The notes under the pieces are model-generated. The model searched no databases, was not told the origin of the DNA, and saw nothing but the letters and a program-made list of their open reading frames with translations. This document shows, in pieces, positions 16,074-25,504 of a stretch of 64,000 nt of DNA; the first letter of the stretch is position 1, and every line of letters starts with the position of its first letter. Source of the stretch: an uncultured Bacteroidia bacterium (GTDB lineage Bacteria > Bacteroidota > Bacteroidia > Bacteroidales > F082); NCBI GenBank assembly GCA_902785755.1, contig CACZZO010000001.1, forward strand, positions 1 to 64,000. Direction: 5' to 3'. The translations under genes were made by a program, and so were the position numbers.

Positions 16074-16095
16074 ACAACGGGGCATGCCCCGTTGT
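16074..16095. terminator. 22-bp perfect palindrome between convergent genes
   Basis: ACAACGGGGCATGCCCCGTTGT is a perfect inverted repeat centred on GCATGC. It lies between the endonuclease stop (16057) and the corA stop (16132), so it may end both transcripts, although there is no U tract. It is also a repeat-like element (CAACGGGGCATGCCCCGTTG). Confidence 0.5.
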
Positions 16096-16131
16096 CGCTA
16101 CCGCGATAGGTAAGCTATCCAGAAATGATGA

Positions 16132-17049
16132 TTACATCATCTTCTTGTGCCTGAAGTAGATATAGAAAGCAGTAGCTACCACGGCCATGAATCCCATGAT
16201 GCCCCAAAACGCCCAAGCCGCTTCTTGGAAGGGTAGGGCGACATTCATTCCGTAGAGGCCAGTGATGAAGGTCAAAGGGAGGATGATGGTCGACACTAAG
16301 GTCAGGATTTTCATCGTTTCGTTGGTCTTGTTGGTCTGCATCGAGTCGAAGGTCATCGAAAGGCCCTCAATCAATTCCTCGTAGTCCTCGGTCATGTCCC
16401 ACACCTTTTGCAGGTAGTCGAGGATGTTGCCCCAGTAGTCTTCCATGTATTCCACATCGTCGGTGAAGCCAGTCACTTTGCCCGTTTCAAACAGGTGGAA
16501 GAGCCTCAACTGCGGCTTGAAGATGGTGTTGATGAGGATGAGGTTCTTGCGCGTCACGCTGATGCGCTCGATGATTTTCACTTGCTTTTCCTGAAGCAGT
16601 TCGCGGTTGATTAACTCCACATCCAAGCCGACTTTACGAAGCAAGTACACTGATTCGGTCATCAGTTTTTCGAGGATGCGGTAGAGCAGGATGTCGGAGT
16701 TGCGGAAGTTCATTTCCTCGCCGTTTTGGATGCGTTCCTCGTATTCCTCAAAGAGTTGCGACACGCCCCAAGGGCTTTTCTCGATGGAGATGATGTACTC
16801 CTTGCCCCAGAAAATCTTCACCTCCTTGATTTTCACGAACTTGTTCTGACGGTCGAAGTTGGGGAAATGCAGGATGAGGAAATAATAGTCGTCGTAAATG
16901 TCGATTTTCGGGCGTTGGTTGACGGACTTGCAGTCTTCGATGTCCAAAGGGTGGAAATGAAATCGGTCTTTCAGGAATTCAAAATCTTCCTCTGATGGGT
17001 TGTTGAGATGACGCCAAGTCAAGTTCCCGATTTTCAGGCTGTTAATCAT
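16132..17049 (-). CDS. corA: CorA-family magnesium/divalent cation channel
   Basis: 305 residues. Long N-terminal cytoplasmic alpha/beta domain and helical willow region, two C-terminal membrane helices, and the signature YGMNV loop (GMN at 267-269) between them; it ends with a basic tail (FRHKKMM). Family members are pentameric inner-membrane Mg2+ (or Co2+/Ni2+) channels. The gene stands alone, convergent with the endonuclease gene. Confidence 0.9.
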   Translation of the reverse strand: MINSLKIGNLTWRHLNNPSEEDFEFLKDRFHFHPLDIEDCKSVNQRPKIDIYDDYYFLILHFPNFDRQNKFVKIKEVKIFWGKEYIISIEKSPWGVSQLFEEYEERIQNGEEMNFRNSDILLYRILEKLMTESVYLLRKVGLDVELINRELLQEKQVKIIERISVTRKNLILINTIFKPQLRLFHLFETGKVTGFTDDVEYMEDYWGNILDYLQKVWDMTEDYEELIEGLSMTFDSMQTNKTNETMKILTLVSTIILPLTFITGLYGMNVALPFQEAAWAFWGIMGFMAVVATAFYIYFRHKKMM

Positions 17050-17175
17050 AATGCCTTCCCCCTTTCTTTAAAGTGAATACTCAGTTTACATCGGCGCAAT
17101 AGTTTTTTCGCGCCGCGAAAATAAGGTTTTTTTCTGAAAGAACGTAAACAAATCTTGCAGAAATCGGAAAATAAT

Positions 17176-17211
17176 AAGGGTTCGGTCATTGTTTTTGCCG
17201 ACCGAACCCTT
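17176..17211 (-). terminator. Terminator of the secreted-protein cluster
   Basis: Perfect 12-bp stem AAGGGTTCGGTC / GACCGAACCCTT with a 12-base loop, 23 bases beyond the stop at 17234 on the minus strand, followed by an AU-rich tract. Confidence 0.8.
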
Positions 17212-17233
17212 TGGAAATGGTTGTGTTTGTGGT

Positions 17234-19123
17234 TTACTTGACGACCACTTTTTGCACCTTCACGTCGTTGCCGCTGATAAGGCGGATCATGTAAACGCCA
17301 GGAGCGGCATTGATGCTCATGCTATGGCAGCCTTCAATCTTTTCGCTCTTAAGGATGCGACCAGTCACATCAACGACTTGCGCGATGGCCTTGCCGTCGT
17401 TGTTGATGACCCAGTTGCCATTGCTGAAGAAGACGAAATTGTCGTCAGTGGCATTGCCGGTGGCAAACACCAACTTGAAACGGGTAGCATAATCTGTTGT
17501 CTTGGCATCGAAGGAATAGCTTGGGTTTTCAAGGAGGTCGACATCAACACCCGTCAAGTTGTCGATGAGGTGGAGATAGCCGAAACAGACTTCCTCGTTG
17601 CTGAAACTGAGGGTATAAGTGCCATTTTTGGCTGCCTTGAAGTTGACCGGCATCTCGCCCATGTCGCTGTTGACAGAAACCACGGCATAGTCCTTGTTGT
17701 CCTGTGGGATATAGACTTTGGTGTTGTTTTCATTGAGCATGAACTTGGGCAAGGTGCTCTCTTCACCAAAACGGACAATGGCGCGGTCGATGGCAACGCC
17801 ACGGTTGCTGGTGATGTTCATCACAAGTGAAGCACTCTTATCAGGTTCTTCGGTGCTGAAGGTCATCATTTCGCCATCGGTTTCGGCAACAACGAAAACA
17901 CCTTCCATAGCTTCGACACTGTTGCCCGAAACGGCAATCACTTCTGAACCCTCATCATTTAAGGTATAATACGGCTTAGTGATGAAAGCGGTCTGAGCGA
18001 AGGGATTGCCCACCAGATTCCAACCTGCGAAACGGGCGTTTGCATCATAATCCAAAGAAATCTCGCCATTGCCATCGTATGGGAAACCAATGAAAGTCAG
18101 TGTGACATCCTCACTGTTGGCATAAAGGTAGCCTTTCCCAGGAAGGAGGTTGTAGTTGCCGTTGTCACCCTCATAGTTAATCCATTCCAAATCTGGAGTT
18201 TGGTCAAAATAATAGAGGTCGAAATTGTTTTCAAGCATGTTAGTCACATTCTCAGGATTCACTTCTCCGATGGGGGAAGCGATGAGATAGTAATGACCAA
18301 TGCTGTCTTCCGCGTAACCTTCAATTTCCATGGTGAAGGTTTGCATCGTAACAAAGTTGATGACGAGAGGCTCAAACATGTCGCCAATGTCGCCGTCAAT
18401 CCAATTGAGGGCTAAATAGCAAATGCCAGGAAATATTTCTTGGTTGGTCACATCATAAAGATAGAAGTTGATGGTATCTCCTGTGGCACCGCCCACGACG
18501 ATTTCCAGAATATCACTTTGGTCAACGGGTGACACCCACCAATTGTCAGCATCGCCAAGGCCACGGCACTCATCGCCGCAGAAGGCACCCACTTCCCAAT
18601 TGGTGTTTGTCACAGGAACTCCATTGATTTGGATTTGGGTTTCGAGATACATGTAGTTCTCATAGTTTCCGGGTATCCAAGGATATTCGGGACCGTAACT
18701 AATGGGAGCATCCACAGTAAACTCGATGATGACAGGATCCCACATCTCACCGTATCCATCGGCATTGGTCAACACGGTGGTAGAGCAGTTGTCATACTCG
18801 GTTTCCGTGGCATGGTCATAAAGCTTGAAAGTAACGGTTTCGCCAGAATTGTTATAGGCAACACCCAACCAAGCATAGAAATGTCCAGGGAAATAGACGG
18901 AATCGGCTTCGAAAAGAAACTCCGTAGCCCTTACCTGATCGCCGACAAAAGCGGCAATTTCAAAGTCGCTGGATACTACGGCTTCGCCATTGATGTACAC
19001 TTCGCCAATCAAGGGGAAGTTGCTTTCGTAGTCATGGTAATTATAACTCCAGTGATAGTCTTGTGCTTGCATTGCTCCGCAAATGAAGAGAGCAGCGATA
19101 AACAACATTATTCTTTTTGTCAT
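17234..19123 (-). CDS. Large T9SS cargo protein with repeated beta domains
   Basis: 629 residues from ATG 19123 (signal MTKRIMLFIAALFICGAMQAQ). Two related domains occupy about 22-135 and 150-270 (each with INGxxV, EIAAFVGD/EVGAFCGD, GYxEMWDPVIIEF/GDMFEPLVINF). A third beta region has SPIGEVNPENVTNM, EWINYEGDNGNYNLLPGKGYLYA and WNLVGNPFAQ, and is shared with the long endonuclease at 9.5-12.6 kb. The end is a type A T9SS sorting domain (VVDVTGRILKSEKI, GVYMIRLISG, KVVVK). No catalytic residues are recognised; an adhesin or structural role is possible. It has its own -7 element at 19160 although it follows the C25 gene by 69 bases. Confidence 0.8.
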   Translation of the reverse strand: MTKRIMLFIAALFICGAMQAQDYHWSYNYHDYESNFPLIGEVYINGEAVVSSDFEIAAFVGDQVRATEFLFEADSVYFPGHFYAWLGVAYNNSGETVTFKLYDHATETEYDNCSTTVLTNADGYGEMWDPVIIEFTVDAPISYGPEYPWIPGNYENYMYLETQIQINGVPVTNTNWEVGAFCGDECRGLGDADNWWVSPVDQSDILEIVVGGATGDTINFYLYDVTNQEIFPGICYLALNWIDGDIGDMFEPLVINFVTMQTFTMEIEGYAEDSIGHYYLIASPIGEVNPENVTNMLENNFDLYYFDQTPDLEWINYEGDNGNYNLLPGKGYLYANSEDVTLTFIGFPYDGNGEISLDYDANARFAGWNLVGNPFAQTAFITKPYYTLNDEGSEVIAVSGNSVEAMEGVFVVAETDGEMMTFSTEEPDKSASLVMNITSNRGVAIDRAIVRFGEESTLPKFMLNENNTKVYIPQDNKDYAVVSVNSDMGEMPVNFKAAKNGTYTLSFSNEEVCFGYLHLIDNLTGVDVDLLENPSYSFDAKTTDYATRFKLVFATGNATDDNFVFFSNGNWVINNDGKAIAQVVDVTGRILKSEKIEGCHSMSINAAPGVYMIRLISGNDVKVQKVVVK

Positions 19124-19159
19124 GATGCATTTAGTTTTTTTCCTGTTAAAAATTGCGTG

Positions 19160-19167
19160 CAAAATTA
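19160..19167 (-). promoter_or_regulatory. -7 element of the 17.2-19.1 kb cargo gene
   Basis: Minus-strand TAATTTTG, 37 bases before ATG 19123. Confidence 0.5.
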
Positions 19168-19192
19168 CTATTTTTTTTGTTCGATACCTTCG

Positions 19193-22100
19193 TTATTTTG
19201 AAAAATTGAAGAATAGTGTCTGAGATGTGGTTGCGTTCGACTTGTAGATGTAACCATTTCCAGGAACGAGTTGTGAAAGGGTTCCCACCCAAGAGGAACC
19301 GTTGAAAGTGGAAAACTTGTTGTTGAAAATGATCTTGTCGCCTTGCGTGGGCGTGAAGTTGCTCATGGCTTGGTTGACGCTCATGCTTTCCGTGCCAAAG
19401 AAACCAATCCAATTGTTGCCGGGATAGATGATGATGGAATTGTCGATTTCATCAATGACGGGTCCCGTCAAGGTGATTTCGCAACTGCTGCTCATGTCAA
19501 TCTTGTACATCTTTCCGACTTGGATTCCGAACAGGTTGCCCGACCATGTGTTGGTTGATGCGTTATACGACAGGAACTTGCCCTCTGGGGAAACAATCCT
19601 GACGCCGCTGGTGCCCAAGCTTTGCTTGAGTTGCGCCAACAGTGTGGCGGCATCCAAATCGACATTCGGCGTCCACCAGTTCCAGCCGACAGCCAAAGTC
19701 GAGGTTTGTTCGTGGATGCCGGAGCCGCTGCCTTCCGTGACTTCACCACTAAGAATAATGCTTTGCGAAGTGGTGCCCGAAGTGAGGGTCATTGTGCCGT
19801 TGTAGTTGCCTTGGCTAAGACCTGCTGCCAAGCGCACATAAAGCATTTGTTGCAAGCTGCCGTTTGCAGGTGTCAGGTTGAGGGTGGAAGCGTAAGTGCT
19901 GCCATTGTTGCTAACCTCATAGCCCGTTGGCATGGCGACAGTCACATTGCCCTGCAAGTTGGAACCAATGAGGGCCACGCTCTGCACTTCCGACGGGCCT
20001 TCGCCTTCGGCATAAGTGAAATCGGAAAGGACATCGGGCGAAACGGAGAGATAACCGACAGTAATCGGCAGCTCTTTTGTAAACATCACCTGATTCTTGG
20101 TTTGCAAAAGGGTTCCCGAAGTGCTCATTGATGCTGGATTGTAGTTCGTGCCATCATTGTATTTGTATATAGCGGAGTTGCTGCTACTAAAGGCATAAAA
20201 CACAGGCGAATCGCCACTGCTACCCACATAGCTTCCCGTGTTGTCGTCAACGGTGAGGAGCAAGTTGCTTGTACCGTTGTACTCAAACGGGGTGTCCAAA
20301 GTTATGGTTGTCCAACCCGATGCGGCAAAAGTGACTTCACCAGAGAAAACACGGTAAGACGTGGATTGCGAAATCCAAGCAGATGCTCCGGAGAAACTGC
20401 TGTTGTTAGTGTGCGACAGGTAGAGGTCGATGTCTCTTGTTGCTGACTTGGAATTGGAAACCTTGAAGGCCACCGCTGTAATGCTGCCAGCCTCGCCTAC
20501 TTCAGCAGAGGTATAAATTTGCTGTGTGAGCGAATATCTGTACCATGAGTAGGTGGGAATAAAGTTTGAAGTTGAGTTTCCACTGCCAATGGTCACATCA
20601 TCGATTTGCTGATCCAAGAAAACGGCGCTCACGGTGACATCGTAGGCAGGCATGGTGAAGCTATCGCCACTTACCGCGACGGTAGTGTTCACATCACCAG
20701 TCTTGTAGACCATCCAACAGTTGAAAACATAACCCGTTTCAGGCGTGGCGGTCAGGTTGATGGTGGTGCCTTGGAGGGCGTAAACAGGGTCAGCGGTGAT
20801 AGTGCCATTCATTACAGAAGCCAAAGTGACCTTCATGCCTTCCACAAAGGTTGCGCTCACCGTGACATCGCTTTCGGGCATGACGAAAGTGTTGTTGGTC
20901 ACAGGGATGAGGTTGTTGTTGGCATCCCTGACCTCCCACGACGACAGGCAATAGCCCGTTTCGGGCGTGGCCGTCAGGGTGACAGTTTGGAAGCCGTAGG
21001 CCATTTCAGGCGCACTGATGCTGCCGTGTTCGGGTTGGTTGCAAGTGATGTTGTATTGTGCTCCACCAACGACGGAAATGCTGCCAAGGTAAGTCACCTT
21101 GTTATAGCCAAAGACACAAAGGGTAAGGTCTTGGATTTGGTTTGGGGCTGTCAAAGTGATGTTGGCTGTGCCGTTGCTCACCGTGGCTGAACCCAAAATA
21201 TTGTGGTTGGCGTCAGTGATGGTGGCCAAAGCTCCGTTTCCATTGGTCACATTGACCGTGTAGGTGGTAGCGGCCAAATTGATGGTGCCGGGATGGGTCA
21301 CGGTCATAGCCTGCGGGGTCTTGGTGCGGAGCATCATGGTCGGGTCACCGTAAAGGATCCAAGCTTGGTAGGTGCCTACTGCCGAGATTTCAGAGGTGCT
21401 GTAATGGTCGAAGATGCCCAAGATTCCATTGATGGAAGTGCCACCCCAAGTGTGCTTGATGTTATTGTTGTAACTCTCCACAAGAATATCAATGCACTCG
21501 TCTTGTGCCCACATTGGAGGAACCCAAGGCTGGCTGATGTAGGACATCAACGCGCCGACTGCGCCGGTGGGTTGGGTTTGGGCACTGTTTGTCGCATGCA
21601 TCCAAGCCTCGGCAAAACAGTCGTTAGCTTGTCCTACCGTAGAACCACTGCCGTAGGAAGTGCTGGTGTTGTCATATTTTCCGACAAGGCAGGCCACCGA
21701 CCAGATGAAGGGCAGTTTATTCTCGTTGGTCAAAGCGTTGACTTGCACATTGCTGTAATTAGCCACACCCCACAATTGGTTGTTGCCGTGGTTGCAGTAA
21801 TTGACGATGCCGACACCGCTATTAATATGGCTGCTGATGGAGGCTGCCGTTCCCGTGTAACCACTCAAGTTCTCGTAGTCTTGATACACGGTGTTGTAAC
21901 CGAAATTAAGCAAATCGGTGCGAATATGGTCTATGTGTTGGTAGTCATCCTCGCCGTTGTGGCCCGATCCACCTTCTTGTTTTGAAATGCCGTCACCATT
22001 TTGCAGCCATGTGGCAGATGTGGTGAGGTCGCGCTCGTAGGTGATGGTGCGGTTGACTTGGGTGGTCACTTGGGCGACAGTTTGGGCCGAGAAACGACCA

Positions 22101-23149
22101 ATGAAAAGATCGTTGTAGATGTCGTTACCCACAATTTGGCCGTAGGGGTTGTCACCCAGACCGCCGTATGAAGTGCCACCACCCGTGTAAGTATAACCCG
22201 GAATCTGGGCAACGTCACCAACGAGCAGCACATGCGTAAGGTTGTTGTTGGCGTTGTATTGGTTCTGGATGTATGTCTTGATGGCCGAGTCGGTTGAGCC
22301 TACCGTGCTGGTACCCACGATGGTAGTGTTCACACCACGGGTTTTCTTCCAGTTGACGAAGTCGGTCATTGAACTGAGGAAGTTGTCGTAGCAGATGATG
22401 AGAAGGTCGCCTTCCTCATCGACGGGTGTGTATTTGGCCATGCCAGCTTCATAGTTAATGAAGTGACGTTGATACATGCTCTTGAAGTCGGCATCCATCT
22501 TCACAGTATTGCTCTTGCGGGCTTCCATCACGTTTTCGCCATTGTCGTCCACCTTATACATTTCAATTGTCATGTCGTAGTAGACGCGCAAGGTTTTCGT
22601 GACGGGGTTGTAGGCGAAAGGATAAACCACCATGTTCTGTCCACGGAAATCGCGGATGATGTATGGCTCATAAAGACCTACATTGTTGGCAGGGAAGAAT
22701 GCGTCCTGATTGTAGCACTCGCCGTAGGTGTAAGGCACTGTGGCGGGGTCAATCTGGCGGCTGAAGTCGCCTTTTGAGGGAGCCACTTCGATGTTCTCGA
22801 AATCCCTGTATTGGGCAAACACAATGCGGACGCTCATACGGGCGCGGTCGCCGATGATGGCGGGGATGCCCGTCATGGGTACGTTGGGTTCGCCTGCTTG
22901 AGCCGTACTGATGGCCTTGGGCATGGAAACGATTTTGGCTTCACCCCTTGGGGTGATGACATTCGTCGTGTAAAACCCGGGAACTTGTACGTTCACCTTG
23001 ATGCTTCCCTCCGAAGAGGAAACGAGTTGCGTGCGGAAGGTCTCAGGCTGGTCGCTGAGGATGCTGTTCCATTCCGGCGCATTTTGAAGCTGTGCAAAGG
23101 CCGTCATGCAGAAGGCCGAGAGTAGAAGAAATAAAAATCCTTTTTTCAT
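19193..23149 (-). CDS. Gingipain-family (C25) cysteine protease, multidomain
   Basis: 1318 residues. Signal peptide 1-20; C25 propeptide-like region to about 230; peptidase C25 domain about 245-610 with catalytic His454 (CNHG) and Cys487 (SVACLVGKY), the RgpB His211/Cys244 equivalents. Then a C25 Ig-like domain (about 610-690), two divergent InlB B-repeats (each with ATPETGY and MPxxDVTVSA), a jelly-roll-like module (IGSGNSTSNFIPT...VDDNTG) also found in the other C25 protein, a beta domain, and a C-terminal module of about 165 residues (GWNWWTPNVD ... PGNGYIYKSN) shared with the two upstream genes. No type A T9SS domain is present; the shared module may replace it. Third gene of a closely spaced run (18-base gap). 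Substrate specificity (Arg or Lys) cannot be read. Confidence 0.88.
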   Translation of the reverse strand: MKKGFLFLLLSAFCMTAFAQLQNAPEWNSILSDQPETFRTQLVSSSEGSIKVNVQVPGFYTTNVITPRGEAKIVSMPKAISTAQAGEPNVPMTGIPAIIGDRARMSVRIVFAQYRDFENIEVAPSKGDFSRQIDPATVPYTYGECYNQDAFFPANNVGLYEPYIIRDFRGQNMVVYPFAYNPVTKTLRVYYDMTIEMYKVDDNGENVMEARKSNTVKMDADFKSMYQRHFINYEAGMAKYTPVDEEGDLLIICYDNFLSSMTDFVNWKKTRGVNTTIVGTSTVGSTDSAIKTYIQNQYNANNNLTHVLLVGDVAQIPGYTYTGGGTSYGGLGDNPYGQIVGNDIYNDLFIGRFSAQTVAQVTTQVNRTITYERDLTTSATWLQNGDGISKQEGGSGHNGEDDYQHIDHIRTDLLNFGYNTVYQDYENLSGYTGTAASISSHINSGVGIVNYCNHGNNQLWGVANYSNVQVNALTNENKLPFIWSVACLVGKYDNTSTSYGSGSTVGQANDCFAEAWMHATNSAQTQPTGAVGALMSYISQPWVPPMWAQDECIDILVESYNNNIKHTWGGTSINGILGIFDHYSTSEISAVGTYQAWILYGDPTMMLRTKTPQAMTVTHPGTINLAATTYTVNVTNGNGALATITDANHNILGSATVSNGTANITLTAPNQIQDLTLCVFGYNKVTYLGSISVVGGAQYNITCNQPEHGSISAPEMAYGFQTVTLTATPETGYCLSSWEVRDANNNLIPVTNNTFVMPESDVTVSATFVEGMKVTLASVMNGTITADPVYALQGTTINLTATPETGYVFNCWMVYKTGDVNTTVAVSGDSFTMPAYDVTVSAVFLDQQIDDVTIGSGNSTSNFIPTYSWYRYSLTQQIYTSAEVGEAGSITAVAFKVSNSKSATRDIDLYLSHTNNSSFSGASAWISQSTSYRVFSGEVTFAASGWTTITLDTPFEYNGTSNLLLTVDDNTGSYVGSSGDSPVFYAFSSSNSAIYKYNDGTNYNPASMSTSGTLLQTKNQVMFTKELPITVGYLSVSPDVLSDFTYAEGEGPSEVQSVALIGSNLQGNVTVAMPTGYEVSNNGSTYASTLNLTPANGSLQQMLYVRLAAGLSQGNYNGTMTLTSGTTSQSIILSGEVTEGSGSGIHEQTSTLAVGWNWWTPNVDLDAATLLAQLKQSLGTSGVRIVSPEGKFLSYNASTNTWSGNLFGIQVGKMYKIDMSSSCEITLTGPVIDEIDNSIIIYPGNNWIGFFGTESMSVNQAMSNFTPTQGDKIIFNNKFSTFNGSSWVGTLSQLVPGNGYIYKSNATTSQTLFFNFSK

Positions 23150-23167
23150 TTTATTTAAAATTGAAAT

Positions 23168-25483
23168 TTACTTGTTTGTTGAACTTGGATAGGTAAAGGT
23201 CCTGACTGTTGTCACATTCGACTTGTAGATGTAGCCCTTGCCGGGTTCGAGCGTGTTGAGGGAACCTTGCCAACCGTAACCTTGGTAATAAGTGGCTTTG
23301 CCGTTGGCAGACTTGATGACATCCCTATCAGTCGGAGTGAAATCGCCAAAGGCTTCATCGAGGCTTAGGCTCTCGTTACCGATGAACCCGATCCAGTTGT
23401 TTCCGGAATAGAGGCTGATGGGATAATCCGCTGGGTCGACCACTTCGCTAACGACCGTAATGGTGCAAGCCTCATCGGTTTTAATCTTGTACATCTTGCC
23501 CAATTCGATGCTTTGCAGGTTGCCCGACCATGAACCATTATTGGCATTATAGGTGGCAAACTTGCCATCTTGTGCCGCAATTCTCAAGCCGTGGTTGCCC
23601 AAAGCCTCTTTGAGTTGAGCCAAGGTGATGTCCACATTGGGCGACCACCAGTTCCAGTCGGCGGAAAGCTCAAAAGTCTGGACAGCGGAAGGCATTTCGC
23701 ACGACACCGTAGCAACCCAACCAGTTTTGTTCACTGAATAATCCGAAGTGAACCTGAAAGTCAAGGCTCCTTCATCGTTGGTGGCGGTCACGGTTCCGGG
23801 GCTTGTTGTGCCAGTAAACTGTCCAATTTGCGTGGCGGAAGTGGAATTGCCGTCATAAATATAAAGGTAGTCGTAGTTCGCTTCAACATTGAACTCGGAG
23901 AAGTTGACAATGACTTTCGCCCCAGTGGTTGCAGGATAGAAAGTCAAGGTGTAATCGAGGTTGTTGCCATAGTTGCTGTCGGGGCCTCCTGAGTCATAAA
24001 ACAGCGCATCGCAAGTCTCAAAAGAGCCATCCTGCATGTTGATGATGTCGGGTGTGGGACAGCCAGAGGTCAAAAAGATGGTGTCCAAATCCACTCTTTG
24101 GTTATCAGCCACAGTAACTTCAACAGTTTGTGGGCAGTAGCCGTTTTTGGAGATAGCCAAAGTGTATGTTCCACCCTTGATAGGACGGTGGAAGTCGCCA
24201 ACATTATGCGTACTCACCTGTGAATTGTTGACATCATGCTCTTGCACCGTGATGGTGGCACCGACAATCGGCTGGTTGGTTTCAGCGTCATACACATAAC
24301 CGTGGATACCGTTCAGGCATTGTTCAATGAGCCCAAGCATGGCGGTGTGGTTGTAGTTCCAATAGGTCGGCATGGTGGAGGCATTGGGCTTCTTGGTGGT
24401 GGAACATTCAATGGTGATTTCACGACATTCGCCGAATGCATTCTCATAATCCTGACGGCTGCCCGTAATCACATACCAATCGGCACCATTGGTGACGCCA
24501 TCAGAATAAGGATTAGTCATGTAAGACGAGGAATAGGTCCTCACATTGCTGACGTACTCCGTACTGATAAGCTCATACCAATCCTTGTCGGCGTGGTCGG
24601 TATAGACGGCGTCCCAAGGATAGTTTACCACTTCGGCACCACCGTGATAGTTGGCGCTCATGGTGAACAGGTAATCTTGAGCCAATTGCATGGTCCATTG
24701 GGTCTCCAAGGCGTATGCCTTGCCGTCGGGATGGTCGCCATTAAAATAATCCTTGTAGTTGCGATTCAAATCAACCCCATTGATGTTGTAACGACGTGCG
24801 CCGTTCATGGTGTTGTTGCCGCCATAATAGGTGCCGTCAGGGTTAGTCAAGGGGAAAATGAAAAGATCCACATTGTTCAGGATGTTGACAATGCGCGAGT
24901 CGGTGCTGGTGCAAAACTCATCGATAAGGCGAAGCATGAGCATCATGCCAGTGACCTCATCGCCGTGCATCGTGGAACTGTAAAGGAATCTCGGCTTGCC
25001 GTCGGGTTGGCCGTTATTGAGGCGCACACCCAACAGTTTGCGTCCGCTGTTGAGGGTGCCAAGATCAAACAGGGTACACGACCTGTCACTCAAGGCTTGT
25101 GACGGAAAGGCTTCCATCATGCTTTGGTAGGCATCGTAAGTAGGATAGCTGTCCCATTCATACGCGGCACGGTCGCTGCCGTCCCACATGACGGCATCGT
25201 CAAGCATGGAAGGCGGTGTCTGCAATTCAGGCTGATAGCCAGCCAGCAGCAGATCGTCATACTGCTGCTGGTTGGCATAGCAAACCACGGTTCTGCCATC
25301 AGTGCCATCAACGGAGCAAAGCTTGCTGATGCCCTGAATTTCAGAGGGTTCCTGAACGGTGAGCGTAAAATAATACTCGTTGCGCTCACGCATGAGCTGT
25401 TGCAGTTCCTTTTGACTTTGGGGGAAAAGGCTTCCTCCGATGACGAGGGCAAGAACCAATATGCAATATTTCAACTTATTCAT
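23168..25483 (-). CDS. M14 zinc carboxypeptidase with CUB-like domain
   Basis: 771 residues. A hydrophobic signal at 5-22 and a short propeptide; M14 domain about 110-395 with zinc ligands His173 and Glu176 (MHGDEVTG) and His280 (ANYHGG), substrate residues NPDG (214-217) and DLNRN (238-242), and catalytic Glu359 (ITIEC). A carboxypeptidase regulatory-like (transthyretin-type) domain follows at about 395-470, then a CUB-like domain (about 480-590, NYDYLYIYDG) and the C-terminal double-repeat module (ADWNWWSPNVDIT ... PGKGYIYKSN). Likely exported to trim peptides released by the adjacent C25 proteases. It starts 21 bases after one C25 gene and ends 18 bases before the next, suggesting one transcript. 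Confidence 0.88.
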   Translation of the reverse strand: MNKLKYCILVLALVIGGSLFPQSQKELQQLMRERNEYYFTLTVQEPSEIQGISKLCSVDGTDGRTVVCYANQQQYDDLLLAGYQPELQTPPSMLDDAVMWDGSDRAAYEWDSYPTYDAYQSMMEAFPSQALSDRSCTLFDLGTLNSGRKLLGVRLNNGQPDGKPRFLYSSTMHGDEVTGMMLMLRLIDEFCTSTDSRIVNILNNVDLFIFPLTNPDGTYYGGNNTMNGARRYNINGVDLNRNYKDYFNGDHPDGKAYALETQWTMQLAQDYLFTMSANYHGGAEVVNYPWDAVYTDHADKDWYELISTEYVSNVRTYSSSYMTNPYSDGVTNGADWYVITGSRQDYENAFGECREITIECSTTKKPNASTMPTYWNYNHTAMLGLIEQCLNGIHGYVYDAETNQPIVGATITVQEHDVNNSQVSTHNVGDFHRPIKGGTYTLAISKNGYCPQTVEVTVADNQRVDLDTIFLTSGCPTPDIINMQDGSFETCDALFYDSGGPDSNYGNNLDYTLTFYPATTGAKVIVNFSEFNVEANYDYLYIYDGNSTSATQIGQFTGTTSPGTVTATNDEGALTFRFTSDYSVNKTGWVATVSCEMPSAVQTFELSADWNWWSPNVDITLAQLKEALGNHGLRIAAQDGKFATYNANNGSWSGNLQSIELGKMYKIKTDEACTITVVSEVVDPADYPISLYSGNNWIGFIGNESLSLDEAFGDFTPTDRDVIKSANGKATYYQGYGWQGSLNTLEPGKGYIYKSNVTTVRTFTYPSSTNK

Positions 25484-25504
25484 ATTTCCAACGATGAATC
25501 AAGT